Shown: piece by piece, positions 16,418-24,263 of the stretch
Position numbering within the stretch: the first letter of the stretch is position 1
How the letters are laid out: each line of letters starts with the position of its first letter
Assembly: GCA_021768085.1 (NCBI GenBank)
Contig: JAETOJ010000004.1
Span: forward strand, 62,001 to 126,000
DNA: 64,000 bases
Origin: Bacillota bacterium
Lineage (GTDB): Bacteria; Bacillota; Clostridia; Oscillospirales; Oscillospiraceae
Reading direction: 5' to 3'
Notes under the pieces: generated by a model
Seen by the model: only the letters and a program-made list of their open reading frames with translations
Databases searched by the model: none
What the model was told of the DNA's origin: nothing
Program-made: the position numbers and the translations under genes

Positions 16418-16625
16418 TGGATGGTTCCTCCTCGATGTATTCCAGAATGTCCTCCACCCGGCAGTGGAGGATCTTGCACAGCAGGTTGATGGTGTAGGTG
16501 CTGATGTTCTGATTTTTGCGCAGGCGGTCAAGCTGGCCGTTGCTGAATTGGTACTCCCGGATCAGGCGGTATTGGGAGACGCCCCGTTCCTTCATGGTGG
16601 CCCACAGCTTGTCATAGACGATCAT
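16407..16625 (-). CDS. XRE-family HTH protein
   Basis: A 72-residue single-domain helix-turn-helix protein (LWATMKERGVSQYRLIREY, FSNGQLDRLRKNQNISTYTI, LLCKILHCRVEDILEYIEE), in the small Cro/C1-type group common in Clostridia. It overlaps the TetR gene end upstream and the flavodoxin start downstream, so all three are co-translated. Confidence 0.88.
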   Translation of the reverse strand: MIVYDKLWATMKERGVSQYRLIREYQFSNGQLDRLRKNQNISTYTINLLCKILHCRVEDILEYIEEEPSNDK

Positions 16626-17190
16626 GTCCTGTTTCCCCCCTCGCGTGGTTCAAAAACGCCTGATAGGCCCGCTCCTGGCGGGCCAGGATCTCGTCCGCCG
16701 GAATCCCCGGCGTGGTGACGGAAAAAATCGTCCCCAGCCCCACAGTGTAGATCAGCAGATCCAGATGAAGCTGGCGGGCCGCCGCCTCGTCCAGCCCCAG
16801 CTGGGCGGCGATGGCCCCCGCCATGTCCGGGCTCGCCTCCTGTCGGTACAGCTCGTCCAGGGTGGACGCCCCCTCCCGGCGGCGGAGGATGAAGATCTTA
16901 AACAGCTCCGGCTCGTCCCGGGCGAACTGGACATGGGCCCGCCCGGTGCTCTGGAACAGGTTGTCCGGTTCAAGGCGGGCGGACAGGTAGTCCGCCATGA
17001 AGTCCGCCGTCCGCCGCTCCACCGCGCGGCGCAGCTCCTCCATATTCCGGAAGCAGCTATAGATGGGCTGGACGGAGCAGCCCAGACGGGCGGCGATGTC
17101 CTTTACCAGCACCCGCTCCATGCCGCCCTCCCGGGCCAGCTGGAAGGCGGCGTCCACCACCATTTCCCGTGTGATTTTCTGCTTCGGCAC
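16612..17190 (-). CDS. TetR-family transcription regulator
   Basis: A 192-residue TetR protein. The N-terminal domain reads KITREMVVDAAFQLAREGGM with the recognition helix in DIAARLGCSVQPIYSCFRNMEELRRAV. The C-terminal domain is helical and would bind an unknown ligand. I chose the GTG at 17190, which follows AGGAGGTGAGCG at a proper distance; the in-frame ATG at 17211 lies before that ribosome-binding site. It heads the operon and probably regulates it through the AT-rich palindrome at its promoter. Confidence 0.9.
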   Translation of the reverse strand: MPKQKITREMVVDAAFQLAREGGMERVLVKDIAARLGCSVQPIYSCFRNMEELRRAVERRTADFMADYLSARLEPDNLFQSTGRAHVQFARDEPELFKIFILRRREGASTLDELYRQEASPDMAGAIAAQLGLDEAAARQLHLDLLIYTVGLGTIFSVTTPGIPADEILARQERAYQAFLNHARGETGHDRL

Positions 17191-17211
17191 CCGCTCACCT
17201 CCTGGCTCCAT

Positions 17212-17266
17212 TTAATATAAATAGTTTATATAAATCGATTATAATACAAGGCGGCGCGGTTGTCAA
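17212..17266 (-). promoter_or_regulatory. Promoter and probable TetR operator
   Basis: TTGACA (17266-17261), 17 bases, TATAAT (17243-17238) on the minus strand. The AT-rich TTTATATAAA palindrome at 17225-17234, with flanking ATAAT/ATTTA repeats, covers the expected start site. It is the likely TetR operator (inference). Confidence 0.7.
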
Positions 17267-17302
17267 GCAAAAAGGCGGCGGACGCACCGCGTCCGCCGCC
17301 TT
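17267..17302 (-). terminator. Terminator after the phosphosugar mutase gene
   Basis: On the minus strand a GGCGGCGGACGC / GCGTCCGCCGCC stem is followed by TTTTTGC. It lies immediately before the TetR operon promoter. Confidence 0.85.
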
Positions 17303-17322
17303 CCCGCAAAACAAAGGGAAAC

Positions 17323-19047
17323 TCAGTTCTTCAGCCCCTCCGCCCAGGCGGAGTACCGCGCCACCTTGTCGTCGCAGTCCGCCCGGCTGGCCCCCTGGGC
17401 CAGTATGTATACCTTCACCTTGGGCTCGGTGCCGGAGGGCCGGACGATCACCGAGGTGCCGTCCGCCAGCTCGTACCGCAGCACGTTGGAGCCGGACAGC
17501 TCCATGGAGGTCTTGTCCCCGGTGGCGGCGTCCACCACGCTGCCGTCCTTGTAGTCCTTCCAGGTCTTGACGGTCTCGCCGCCGATCTCCTTGGGGGGAT
17601 TGGCCCGCAGGCCCGCCATCAGGTCGGCCATCTTCTTCAGGCCGTCCAGCCCGGGCATCACCAGGTTCAGGGTGCGCTCGCCGTAGTTACCATACTTCTC
17701 GTACAGGGCCATCAGCGCGTCATACAGGGTCATGCCCTTGCCGGCGTAGTAGGCCGCCATCTCGGTGAGGGCCACGGCGGCGGTGACGGCGTCCTTGTCC
17801 CGCACGTAATCGCCCAGCATATAGCCGTAGCTCTCCTCGTAAGACATGATGACGTTGCCCTCACCGCTGCCCTCCAGCTGATCCTTCTTCTGGGCCAGGA
17901 ACTTGAAGCCGGTGAAGGTGTCGAAGCACTTGAGGCCGTTGACCTCCGCCACCTTACGGGCCATCTCGGTGGTGACGATGGTTTTCAGGGCCACGGGGTT
18001 GGCGGGCATCTTGCCGGTGCGCTGCTTGGCCCCGATGAGGTAGTCCAGCAGCAGCACGCCGGTCTGGTTGCCGGTGAGCACCTTGAACTCGCCGTCGGCG
18101 GTGCGCACCATGATGCCCACCCGGTCGGCGTCGGGGTCGGAGCCCAGAATGAAGTCCGCCCCCTCCTTCTTGGCCAGGTCAACGGCCAGGTAGAAGCCCT
18201 CCGGGTTCTCCGGGTTGGGGGAGGCCACAGTGGGGAAGTTGCCGTCGATGACCATCTGCTCGGGGACGCAGATCACGTGCTTCATGCCCAGTCGCTTCAG
18301 GGCCTCGGGGATGAGCTTGTAGCCGGTACCGTGGAAGGGGGTATACACCATCTTGAAGGTGTCGGCCACCGCGTCCACCGCCGCCTGATCGTTGACCTGG
18401 GCCATCACGTTGGCCAGGAACTTCTCGTCGGTCTCGGCGCCCATGAGGGTGATGAGGCCGTCGGCCACCGCCTTGTCGTAGTCGGCCACGGTCACATCGA
18501 ACACGTCGGACTCGCGCATGATCTTGGCCACCTGATCGGCATGGTTGGGGGGAAGCTGGGCGCCGTCAGACCAGTACACCTTGTAGCCGTTGTACTCCTT
18601 GGGATTGTGGCTGGCGGTGATGTTGATGCCGGCGATGCAGCCGTACTCCCGGATGGCGAAGGACAGCTCCGGGGTAGGCCGCAGGGATTCAAACAGGCGC
18701 ACCGGTATGCCCGCCGCAGCCATGATGCAGGCGGCCTCCTTGGCGAACACGTCGGAGTTGTTCCGGCAGTCGAAGCAGACGGCGATGCCCTTTTTCGCCG
18801 CCTCGGGGCCCTCGTTCAGGATGACCTTGGCGAAGGCCTGGGTGGCGTGACGGATGACGTGGATGTTCATCCGGTACAGGCCCACCCCCATCGTGCCCCG
18901 AAGACCGGCGGTGCCGAACTCCAGCTGGGAGAAAAACCGGGATTCGATCTCCTTCTCGTCCCCGGCGATGGCGGCCAGCTCCGCCTTTTCCGCCTCAGAC
19001 AGGGCAGGGGAGTTGAGCCATTGTTCATACGCTTTTTTGTAGTCCAT
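17323..19047 (-). CDS. Phospho-sugar mutase (phosphoglucomutase type)
   Basis: A 574-residue alpha-D-phosphohexomutase that interconverts glucose-1-phosphate and glucose-6-phosphate or a similar pair. It shows FGTAGLRGTMGVG, the phosphoserine loop ITASHNPKEYNGYK, the metal-binding DPDADRVG, the sugar-binding SYEESYGY, and the C-terminal phosphate-binding RPSGTEPKVKVY. The length and EESYGY loop fit the PgcA-like group. AGGAGGACGATCCC precedes the ATG at 19047. The nearby glgP would supply glucose-1-phosphate. Confidence 0.95.
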   Translation of the reverse strand: MDYKKAYEQWLNSPALSEAEKAELAAIAGDEKEIESRFFSQLEFGTAGLRGTMGVGLYRMNIHVIRHATQAFAKVILNEGPEAAKKGIAVCFDCRNNSDVFAKEAACIMAAAGIPVRLFESLRPTPELSFAIREYGCIAGINITASHNPKEYNGYKVYWSDGAQLPPNHADQVAKIMRESDVFDVTVADYDKAVADGLITLMGAETDEKFLANVMAQVNDQAAVDAVADTFKMVYTPFHGTGYKLIPEALKRLGMKHVICVPEQMVIDGNFPTVASPNPENPEGFYLAVDLAKKEGADFILGSDPDADRVGIMVRTADGEFKVLTGNQTGVLLLDYLIGAKQRTGKMPANPVALKTIVTTEMARKVAEVNGLKCFDTFTGFKFLAQKKDQLEGSGEGNVIMSYEESYGYMLGDYVRDKDAVTAAVALTEMAAYYAGKGMTLYDALMALYEKYGNYGERTLNLVMPGLDGLKKMADLMAGLRANPPKEIGGETVKTWKDYKDGSVVDAATGDKTSMELSGSNVLRYELADGTSVIVRPSGTEPKVKVYILAQGASRADCDDKVARYSAWAEGLKN

Positions 19048-19076
19048 TGGGATCGTCCTCCTCAATTATTATTTCC

Positions 19077-19104
19077 GTTACCCGCCCCGGAAGGAGCGGG
19101 TAAC
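19077..19104 (-). terminator. Hairpin between the aminopeptidase and mutase genes
   Basis: A GTTACCCGC / GCGGGTAAC stem follows the aminopeptidase stop but lacks a strong T run. It may only attenuate read-through into the mutase gene. Confidence 0.5.
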
Positions 19105-19110
19105 ACAGAA

Positions 19111-20352
19111 TTAAAATGCGAAATTGCCGTTGACAAACACGGGGATTTCTTTGCCGTCGCGGGTGGTACCCACGATGGACAGATCCTTCGTCCCCACCAT
19201 GAAGTCCACATGGGTCATGGACTGGTTCAACCCCGCCGCCTTCTGTTCCGCCTCGCTCATCTCCTCGCCGCCCTTCACGCAGCTGGGATAGGCCGCGCCG
19301 AAGGCCAGGTGGCACGAGGCGTTCTCGTCGAACAGGGTGTTGTAGAACAGCAGCCCCGTATTGCGGATGGGGGAGTCGTAGGGCACCAGGGCCACCTCGC
19401 CCAGGTAGTGGGCGCCCTCGTCCACCTCGATGCCGTGGCGGAGGAATTCCTCGCCCTCTCCGGCGTGCACGTCCACAATGCGGCCATCCTTGAAGTCCAG
19501 GTAAAAGTCCCGGATCACGTTGCCGTCCATGGCCAGGGGCAGGGCGGAGTACACCCGGCCGTCCACCCCGTCCCAGCGGGGGGCGGTGAAGATCTCCTCG
19601 GTGGGGATGTTGGGCAGGAACTCCACCCCCTCGGGGGTGTGGTCGGTGGCCCCGGCCCAGACGTGGTTGTCCGGCAGGCGCACCGTCAGGTCGGTGCCCA
19701 GGGAATTGGTGTAGTGGAGGGAGGCGAACTGGTACTCGTTGAGCAGCGCCACCCGGCGGCCCACGGCGGCGGCGTGGTTTTTCCACCGCTCCACCGCCTT
19801 GCCGTCCCCGGTGATCCGGCACACGGAGAAGATGGCGTCCCACAGCGCGTCCATGGCTTCCTCGCCCTTCTTGTCCGGAAACACCTTCTCCGCCCAGGCC
19901 AGGGTGGGGTGGGCACCCACGCACCACTGGAAGCGGTTGGCCATCATGGCGTCGAAATAGGGTTTGGTGGGCTGGTTGCTGGCCTTCCGGCGGGCCTGTA
20001 TGCGGGCGGGGTCAACCCCCTTGAGCAGCTCCGGGTTGGAGCCGGTGAAGGACAGCCGGGGGCTTTTCTGCTCCAGGAACCAGTCCACCCGGGCCTTCAT
20101 ATAGCTGGGGTACTCGTCAAACACGGCGGCGTCCGCCCGCAGAAACGCCTCCCGGGTGGTGAAGTCGTCCCCGAAGTAGGGCACCACGTTCCGGGCCCCG
20201 CAGTCGAAGCAGGCGGACACGCACTGGCGCATGAGGGGGGCGTACTCCACGTTGCCCTCGATGCTGGGGGTCTGCCCCGGCTGGACGTTCAGGCCCACCT
20301 CCACCAGCAGATGGGCGTACTCGCTAAGTTTGGCATCAAACTCTGGAACCAT
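19111..20352 (-). CDS. M29-family aminopeptidase
   Basis: This 413-residue protein matches the M29 (aminopeptidase T/PepS) family of cytoplasmic metallo-aminopeptidases. It shows LLVEVGLNVQPGQ at the N-terminus and, in the catalytic half, NIPTEEIFTAPRWDGVDG, FKDGRIVDVHAGEGEEFL, EVALVPYDSPI and the closing MTHVDFMVGT with metal-binding His and Asp. I start at the ATG at 20352 after AAGGAGACGATACCG. The open frame continues upstream through the promoter but with no family-like sequence. Confidence 0.93.
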   Translation of the reverse strand: MVPEFDAKLSEYAHLLVEVGLNVQPGQTPSIEGNVEYAPLMRQCVSACFDCGARNVVPYFGDDFTTREAFLRADAAVFDEYPSYMKARVDWFLEQKSPRLSFTGSNPELLKGVDPARIQARRKASNQPTKPYFDAMMANRFQWCVGAHPTLAWAEKVFPDKKGEEAMDALWDAIFSVCRITGDGKAVERWKNHAAAVGRRVALLNEYQFASLHYTNSLGTDLTVRLPDNHVWAGATDHTPEGVEFLPNIPTEEIFTAPRWDGVDGRVYSALPLAMDGNVIRDFYLDFKDGRIVDVHAGEGEEFLRHGIEVDEGAHYLGEVALVPYDSPIRNTGLLFYNTLFDENASCHLAFGAAYPSCVKGGEEMSEAEQKAAGLNQSMTHVDFMVGTKDLSIVGTTRDGKEIPVFVNGNFAF

Positions 20353-20491
20353 CGGTATCGTCTCCTTTACGCTTTCCTTGCGGCGCTTTGGCCAGCGGCG
20401 CGTCCGGCAGATCCGGCCCGCTCCGAGGATCCCGCACCCCGACCTGGGCAGTCTGCCAGAAATTTTCCGCCCTGTTCCATGATATATGGAA

Positions 20492-20520
20492 AGTATACCA
20501 TATTCAAGGGGGAAACACAA
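20492..20520 (-). promoter_or_regulatory. Promoter of the M29 aminopeptidase gene
   Basis: TTGTGT (20520-20515), 17 bases, TATACT (20497-20492) on the minus strand. Confidence 0.55.
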
Positions 20521-20526
20521 TTCGAT

Positions 20527-20555
20527 TTGCATTTTTTTCTGGAGTGGAGTATAAT
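20527..20555 (+). promoter_or_regulatory. Promoter of asnA
   Basis: TTGCAT at 20527-20532, 17 bases, TATAAT at 20550-20555, 35 bases ahead of the asnA start. It is divergent from the aminopeptidase promoter. Confidence 0.65.
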
Positions 20556-20589
20556 GGCTTATCTTTTTTAGAGTAAAGGGGTAAAGCAT

Positions 20590-21603
20590 ATGCTCACCAC
20601 CGTCATTCCCCAGGGGTACGCCCCCCTACTGAACCTATACGACACCCAGAAGGCCATCGGCCTGCTGAAGCGGCTCTTTGAGGACGACCTGGGCGGTGCG
20701 CTGAACCTGCGCCGGGTGTCCGCCCCCCTGTTTGTAGAGGCGTCCACCGGGCTCAACGACGACCTAAACGGCGTGGAGCGGGCGGTGTCCTTCGACGTGC
20801 CCGACGCAGGGCGGGAGGCCCAGGTGGTGCACTCCCTGGCAAAATGGAAGCGCATGGCTCTCCACCGCTACCAGTTCTCCGTGGGGGAGGGGCTGTATAC
20901 AGACATGAACGCCATCCGCCGGGATGAGGAGCTGGACAACCTCCACTCCGTCTATGTGGATCAGTGGGACTGGGAGAAGGTCATCGCCCCTCGAGATCGG
21001 ACGGTGGAGTACTTAAAGTCAGTGGTGAGTACCATCATCACCGCCCTGGCCAACACCCAGGCCACCCTGCGCTCGGTGTACCCCCAGCTCACCCCCCTGG
21101 CGCTGATCGATAGGGAGGTGGCCTTCGTCACCGCCCAGGAGCTGGAGGACAAGTGGCCCGAGCTGTCCCCCAGGGAGCGGGAGGACGCCTGGGTGAAGGA
21201 TCACCCCACCACCTTCCTGATGGGCATCGGCGGGGCGCTGAAGTCGGGCAGGCCCCACGACGGCCGGGCCCCGGACTATGACGACTGGGGGCTGAACGGG
21301 GACATCCTGCTGTGGAACCCCCTGCTGGGCCGCGCCTTTGAGATCTCGTCCATGGGCATCCGGGTGAGCCCGGAGTCGCTGGACAAACAGCTGTCCCTGT
21401 CCGGCCACGACGAGCGCCGGGAGCTGCCCTTCCACCGCGCCCTGCTGGCGGGGGAGCTGCCCCTGACCATCGGCGGCGGCATCGGCCAGAGCCGGGTGTC
21501 CATGTACCTGCTGGGCAAGGCCCACATCGGCGAGGTGCAGGCGTCCATCTGGGATCCCCGCACCAGGGAGGCCTGCAAGGAGGCGGGCGTGATCCTGCTG
21601 TAA
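20590..21603 (+). CDS. asnA: Aspartate--ammonia ligase (asparagine synthetase A)
   Basis: AsnA makes asparagine from aspartate, ammonia and ATP. The 337-residue protein has the class II synthetase-like fold and clear family motifs: NLRRVSAPLFV, SLAKWKRMALHRY, GEGLYTDMNAIRRDE, LHSVYVDQWDWE, WNPLLGRAFEISSMGIRV, and the closing GGGIGQSRVSMYLL. AsnRS (asnS) is encoded 2.7 kb downstream on the same strand, so both asparagine steps lie in this region, though not in one operon. Confidence 0.97.
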   Translation: MLTTVIPQGYAPLLNLYDTQKAIGLLKRLFEDDLGGALNLRRVSAPLFVEASTGLNDDLNGVERAVSFDVPDAGREAQVVHSLAKWKRMALHRYQFSVGEGLYTDMNAIRRDEELDNLHSVYVDQWDWEKVIAPRDRTVEYLKSVVSTIITALANTQATLRSVYPQLTPLALIDREVAFVTAQELEDKWPELSPREREDAWVKDHPTTFLMGIGGALKSGRPHDGRAPDYDDWGLNGDILLWNPLLGRAFEISSMGIRVSPESLDKQLSLSGHDERRELPFHRALLAGELPLTIGGGIGQSRVSMYLLGKAHIGEVQASIWDPRTREACKEAGVILL

Positions 21604-21613
21604 AGGGGGCGGA

Positions 21614-21790
21614 ATGATGGAGGATAAAAAAGGAAGCCTGAACGCAGGCAGCGCGGCAAAGGCTGGCATCAGCTTTGGCAGCGCGCTGGCCATGGTGATC
21701 AGCTATACCACCTGGCACTCCGTGGGCTGGGCCATCATCCACGGGCTGTTGAGCTGGGTGTATGTGATCTACTTCATCATCCGATACTGA
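21614..21790 (+). CDS. 58-aa conserved small membrane protein
   Basis: This short gene lies 10 bases after asnA, and the GGGGGCGG before its ATG can serve as ribosome-binding site. Translation gives a charged N-terminus (MMEDKKGSLNAG), a first hydrophobic segment around GISFGSALAMVISYTTWHS, and a second reading AIIHGLLSWVYVIYFIIRY at the C-terminus. Small proteins with this SYTxxHSxxWAIIHGLxxWxYVIY pattern recur in Clostridia, as I recall them. The function is unknown. A terminator follows directly, so it forms a two-gene transcript with asnA. Confidence 0.85.
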   Translation: MMEDKKGSLNAGSAAKAGISFGSALAMVISYTTWHSVGWAIIHGLLSWVYVIYFIIRY

Positions 21791-21797
21791 GAACAGG

Positions 21798-21829
21798 GGC
21801 CCCGCTCGTTCGAGCGGGGCCTGGTTTTT
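21798..21829 (+). terminator. Terminator after the asnA transcript
   Basis: A GGCCCCGCTC / GAGCGGGGCC stem with a TTCG-type loop, followed by TGGTTTTT. Confidence 0.9.
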
Positions 21830-21869
21830 GCCGTCCGTCCGCCCAAAACGACCGTCCGTCCCGGATCGC

Positions 21870-21898
21870 TGGACATTTGGGGACGGGTTGGGTATACT
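21870..21898 (+). promoter_or_regulatory. Promoter of the LytTR operon
   Basis: TGGACA at 21870-21875, 17 bases, TATACT at 21893-21898. The predicted start near 21905 falls after the ATG at 21903, which supports the TTG at 21927 as the true start of the LytTR gene. Confidence 0.65.
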
Positions 21899-21926
21899 GG
21901 GCATGACAAGAGGGGAGGGGATACCG

Positions 21927-22370
21927 TTGAAGGTGGAGGTGCAGATCGATCCGGCCCTGGAGGAACCGGTGGTGGTGCTCCGGGCCCCCATGCCCACCGC
22001 GGAGGTGGAGGAGCTGGCCCGCCGCCTCCGGACGGAGGCCGTCCCCCAGCCCTTCACCGTCTACACCGAGCGGGAGGCGGTGCGGGTGAGCCGGGCCATG
22101 GTGCTGCGGTTCTACACCGAGGACAAGGGCGTGTTCTGCCAGACGGGGAAGGGGATCTTCACCGTCCGGGCGCGGCTGTACGAGCTGGAGGAGGAGCTGG
22201 CGGGGACGAAATTCGTCCGGGTGTCCAACTCGGAGATTGTCAACCTTGACCGGGTGACGGCGCTGGATCTGACCCTGGCGGGCACCATCAAGATGACCCT
22301 GGAGGGCGGGACGGTGTGTTGGGTGTCCCGCCGGTACGTGAAGAAGATCAAAGCGGCTTTGGGATTGTAA
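21927..22370 (+). CDS. LytTR-domain transcription regulator
   Basis: This 147-residue protein carries a C-terminal LytTR DNA-binding domain: VSRAMVLRFYTEDKGVFCQTGKGIFTVRARLYELEEEL, FVRVSNSEIVNLDRV, and the MTLEGGTVCWVSRRYVKKIKAAL ending. Its N-terminus (KVEVQIDPALEEPVVVL) is typical of stand-alone LytTR proteins without a receiver domain. I favour the TTG start at 21927 because AGGGGAGGGG lies just upstream. Such proteins are often held inactive by a membrane protein encoded next to them, and a four-gene operon with membrane proteins follows. Confidence 0.9.
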   Translation: MKVEVQIDPALEEPVVVLRAPMPTAEVEELARRLRTEAVPQPFTVYTEREAVRVSRAMVLRFYTEDKGVFCQTGKGIFTVRARLYELEEELAGTKFVRVSNSEIVNLDRVTALDLTLAGTIKMTLEGGTVCWVSRRYVKKIKAALGL

Positions 22371-22383
22371 AGGAGGGAGAACC

Positions 22384-23259
22384 ATGACCGACACAAAGAG
22401 ACAATGGCTGATCCGGGCCGCGGTGGGCGCGGTAGCGGGTGTCGCCGCCCACGTCCTGCTGGGCTACCTGCTGGGCTGCTTCAGCCTGTTCGGCCCCGCC
22501 CGTTTCAGCGGCTTTCACTTCCCGGACTGCAACCTGTACCGCTTCTTTGGCCTGGGCCGGGGGTGGGAGCTGGCGGGGATCGCGCTGTCCTTCGCCCTGT
22601 TCGCCCTGTTCGGGGCGGAGGTGGGCGTGGCCACCCTCCCCTTCGCCGACAGCGGCAGGGAGCTGGTGACCCGCTCGCTGATCCACTACGCCGTCACCGC
22701 CGCCACCGCCTGCCTGTGGGCAGGGCTGAACATCTGCTCCACCCCGGCGGACTACCTGGCCGTTCTCGTGCCCCTAACGCTGGTGTACCTCATCGTCTGG
22801 CTGGGCCGCTGGGTGGGGTGGTACACGGAGGTGGCCGCCATCCGGGAGAAGCTGGGGCTGGCCCCCGGCCCCTCCCCCCTCCACTGGCGGGAGTCCCTGC
22901 CCTATGTGGGCTTTGCGTGCCTGTTCTGCCTGGTGGCGCCTGCGCTGGTGTGGCTCTGCGACGATCACCGCATTCCCCTGCTCAGCATCCTGTACGCGGC
23001 GCTGATTCTGCCCATTGTAGGGTTCCTGTCCGGGCTGTCCCTGGGGCGGCGGCATGGGCTCTGCCCGCTGTACCCCATTGCCTGCGGAGCGGTTATCCTG
23101 GTGTTTCTCGCGGCGGCCTGGCTTTTTTATGACTTCCATCTGGGCTGGAGCCGGATCCCCATCGCGATGCTCTCCACGCTGGCCGGCAACCTGGCCGGGG
23201 CGGCCTGCCACCGGCAGAAGCAGCGGGCGGAAAACGCGGTTGACAAGGAGGCGTCTTAA
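22384..23259 (+). CDS. Polytopic membrane protein, DUF3021-like N-terminal half
   Basis: The 291-residue protein has about eight hydrophobic segments. The first four (residues 10-140) resemble DUF3021, the membrane partner seen with LytTR regulators. The second half adds about four more segments beyond the usual family length. The likely role is to sense a membrane signal and restrain the LytTR protein encoded upstream, by analogy with LytTR regulatory systems. The start follows AGGAGGGAGAACC. Confidence 0.7.
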   Translation: MTDTKRQWLIRAAVGAVAGVAAHVLLGYLLGCFSLFGPARFSGFHFPDCNLYRFFGLGRGWELAGIALSFALFALFGAEVGVATLPFADSGRELVTRSLIHYAVTAATACLWAGLNICSTPADYLAVLVPLTLVYLIVWLGRWVGWYTEVAAIREKLGLAPGPSPLHWRESLPYVGFACLFCLVAPALVWLCDDHRIPLLSILYAALILPIVGFLSGLSLGRRHGLCPLYPIACGAVILVFLAAAWLFYDFHLGWSRIPIAMLSTLAGNLAGAACHRQKQRAENAVDKEAS

Positions 23260-23577
23260 ATGAGCGGTGTTTCTTATCTGGCCCTGGTGGGGCTGGTTGT
23301 GGTGTTCGGCGTGCCCACCGCCCTGATGGCGGCCTGCGGGCTGGCTCAGCTCCGGCTGGCTCAGCGGCTCAACCCCTGCGCCTTCGCCCTGCCCGCCTCC
23401 TCCGGGCTGGCGCTGGGGCTGGCCCTGTATGTGAAGTCCCGGCAGTCCGGGCTGGCCCTGCTGGCGGCCCAGGTGCTGGTGTACTGGGCGGAGGGGGCCT
23501 TCGCCGGGTCGGCGGCGGGCTGGGCGGCAGTGTACGTGGCCCGGTATCAAAAGCGAAAGGGGTTGAAACTCCTGTGA
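23260..23577 (+). CDS. Small membrane protein in the LytTR operon
   Basis: A 105-residue protein with three hydrophobic segments (about residues 5-28, 45-58 and 66-92) and a basic C-terminus. Its ATG directly follows the preceding stop, and its own end overlaps the next gene. I do not recognise the family. Its position suggests it belongs to the LytTR-linked membrane module. Confidence 0.7.
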   Translation: MSGVSYLALVGLVVVFGVPTALMAACGLAQLRLAQRLNPCAFALPASSGLALGLALYVKSRQSGLALLAAQVLVYWAEGAFAGSAAGWAAVYVARYQKRKGLKLL

Positions 23578-24086
23578 AAAAGCAGACCCGGATTTACAAC
23601 GTGATCTTTCCCATCTGGATCCTGATCCTGTTCCCGCAGCTCCTGGTGTTCGTCATCCCCGGCAACCTGATCGTGGACTGCGCCGTGCTGTGGTTCACCC
23701 TGCTGGCCCTGAAGCACGCCCAGAAGGGGGCGGTGGTGAAGAAGCTGTGGTGGAAGTTCTGGCTGCTGGGCTTCGCCGCCGACGCGATAGGGATCGTGTG
23801 GATGATCCTGGGCTGGTTCTCCTCCGCCTATGCCTACGACTGGATGGGAGCGGATGCCGAGTGGATCTGGGAGATGGGCCACTCCCTGATGACGAACGCC
23901 TTCCGCCATCCCGTGGCCTTCCTGTGGACGCTGGCAGGGGTGGCGCTGGCGGGTGTGTGCATCTACTTCTTCGACAAGCGGGCCATGGGCTCCTGCGAGC
24001 TGCTGGACGGCAGGCAGCGGCACATCATCGCCCTGGCGATGGCCATCGTCACCGCGCCCTGGCTGTTCTTCATCCCGCTGTATTGA
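23574..24086 (+). CDS. Membrane protein in the LytTR operon
   Basis: The 170-residue protein starts at a GTG that overlaps the upstream stop (GTGA). It has about four hydrophobic segments (near residues 10-30, 30-48, 62-82, 110-132) and a final one at 150-168. The basic N-terminus MKKQTR fits an inside-facing start. I do not recognise the family. It is the last gene of the operon and is followed by a terminator. Confidence 0.72.
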   Translation: MKKQTRIYNVIFPIWILILFPQLLVFVIPGNLIVDCAVLWFTLLALKHAQKGAVVKKLWWKFWLLGFAADAIGIVWMILGWFSSAYAYDWMGADAEWIWEMGHSLMTNAFRHPVAFLWTLAGVALAGVCIYFFDKRAMGSCELLDGRQRHIIALAMAIVTAPWLFFIPLY

Positions 24087-24088
24087 GA

Positions 24089-24115
24089 AAAGGGAGGCTT
24101 CGGCCTCCTTTTTTC
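24089..24115 (+). terminator. Terminator after the LytTR operon
   Basis: A GGAGGC-TTCG-GCCTCC stem, then TTTTTT. Confidence 0.9.
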
Positions 24116-24124
24116 TGTGCGCCC

Positions 24125-24152
24125 TTGCAAATCCCGGAAAAAATGATATACT
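24125..24152 (+). promoter_or_regulatory. Promoter of asnS
   Basis: TTGCAA at 24125-24130, 16 bases, TATACT at 24147-24152. A GC-rich leader of about 105 bases follows, with one clear hairpin (CCCCGCCT / AGGCGGGG). I see no T-box element in it. Confidence 0.6.
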
Positions 24153-24263
24153 ATATCCACGTTTGATCCCCGCCTCCCCAGGCGGGGCCGGGGAACCCCC
24201 TGCCGGCCGCGCCCGCCCCAGCGCCGGCGGCTCCCCAGACTATCAGGAATTGAGGGAACGCAT

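Noticed and set aside
17191-17211. ATG at 17211 as the TetR start
   Set aside because: The ribosome-binding site AGGAGGTGAGCG lies downstream of it and fits the GTG at 17190.
17260-20571. 1103-residue plus-strand frame
   Set aside because: It is fully antisense to the phosphosugar mutase and aminopeptidase genes and has a Gly/His/Val/Leu-rich shadow composition.
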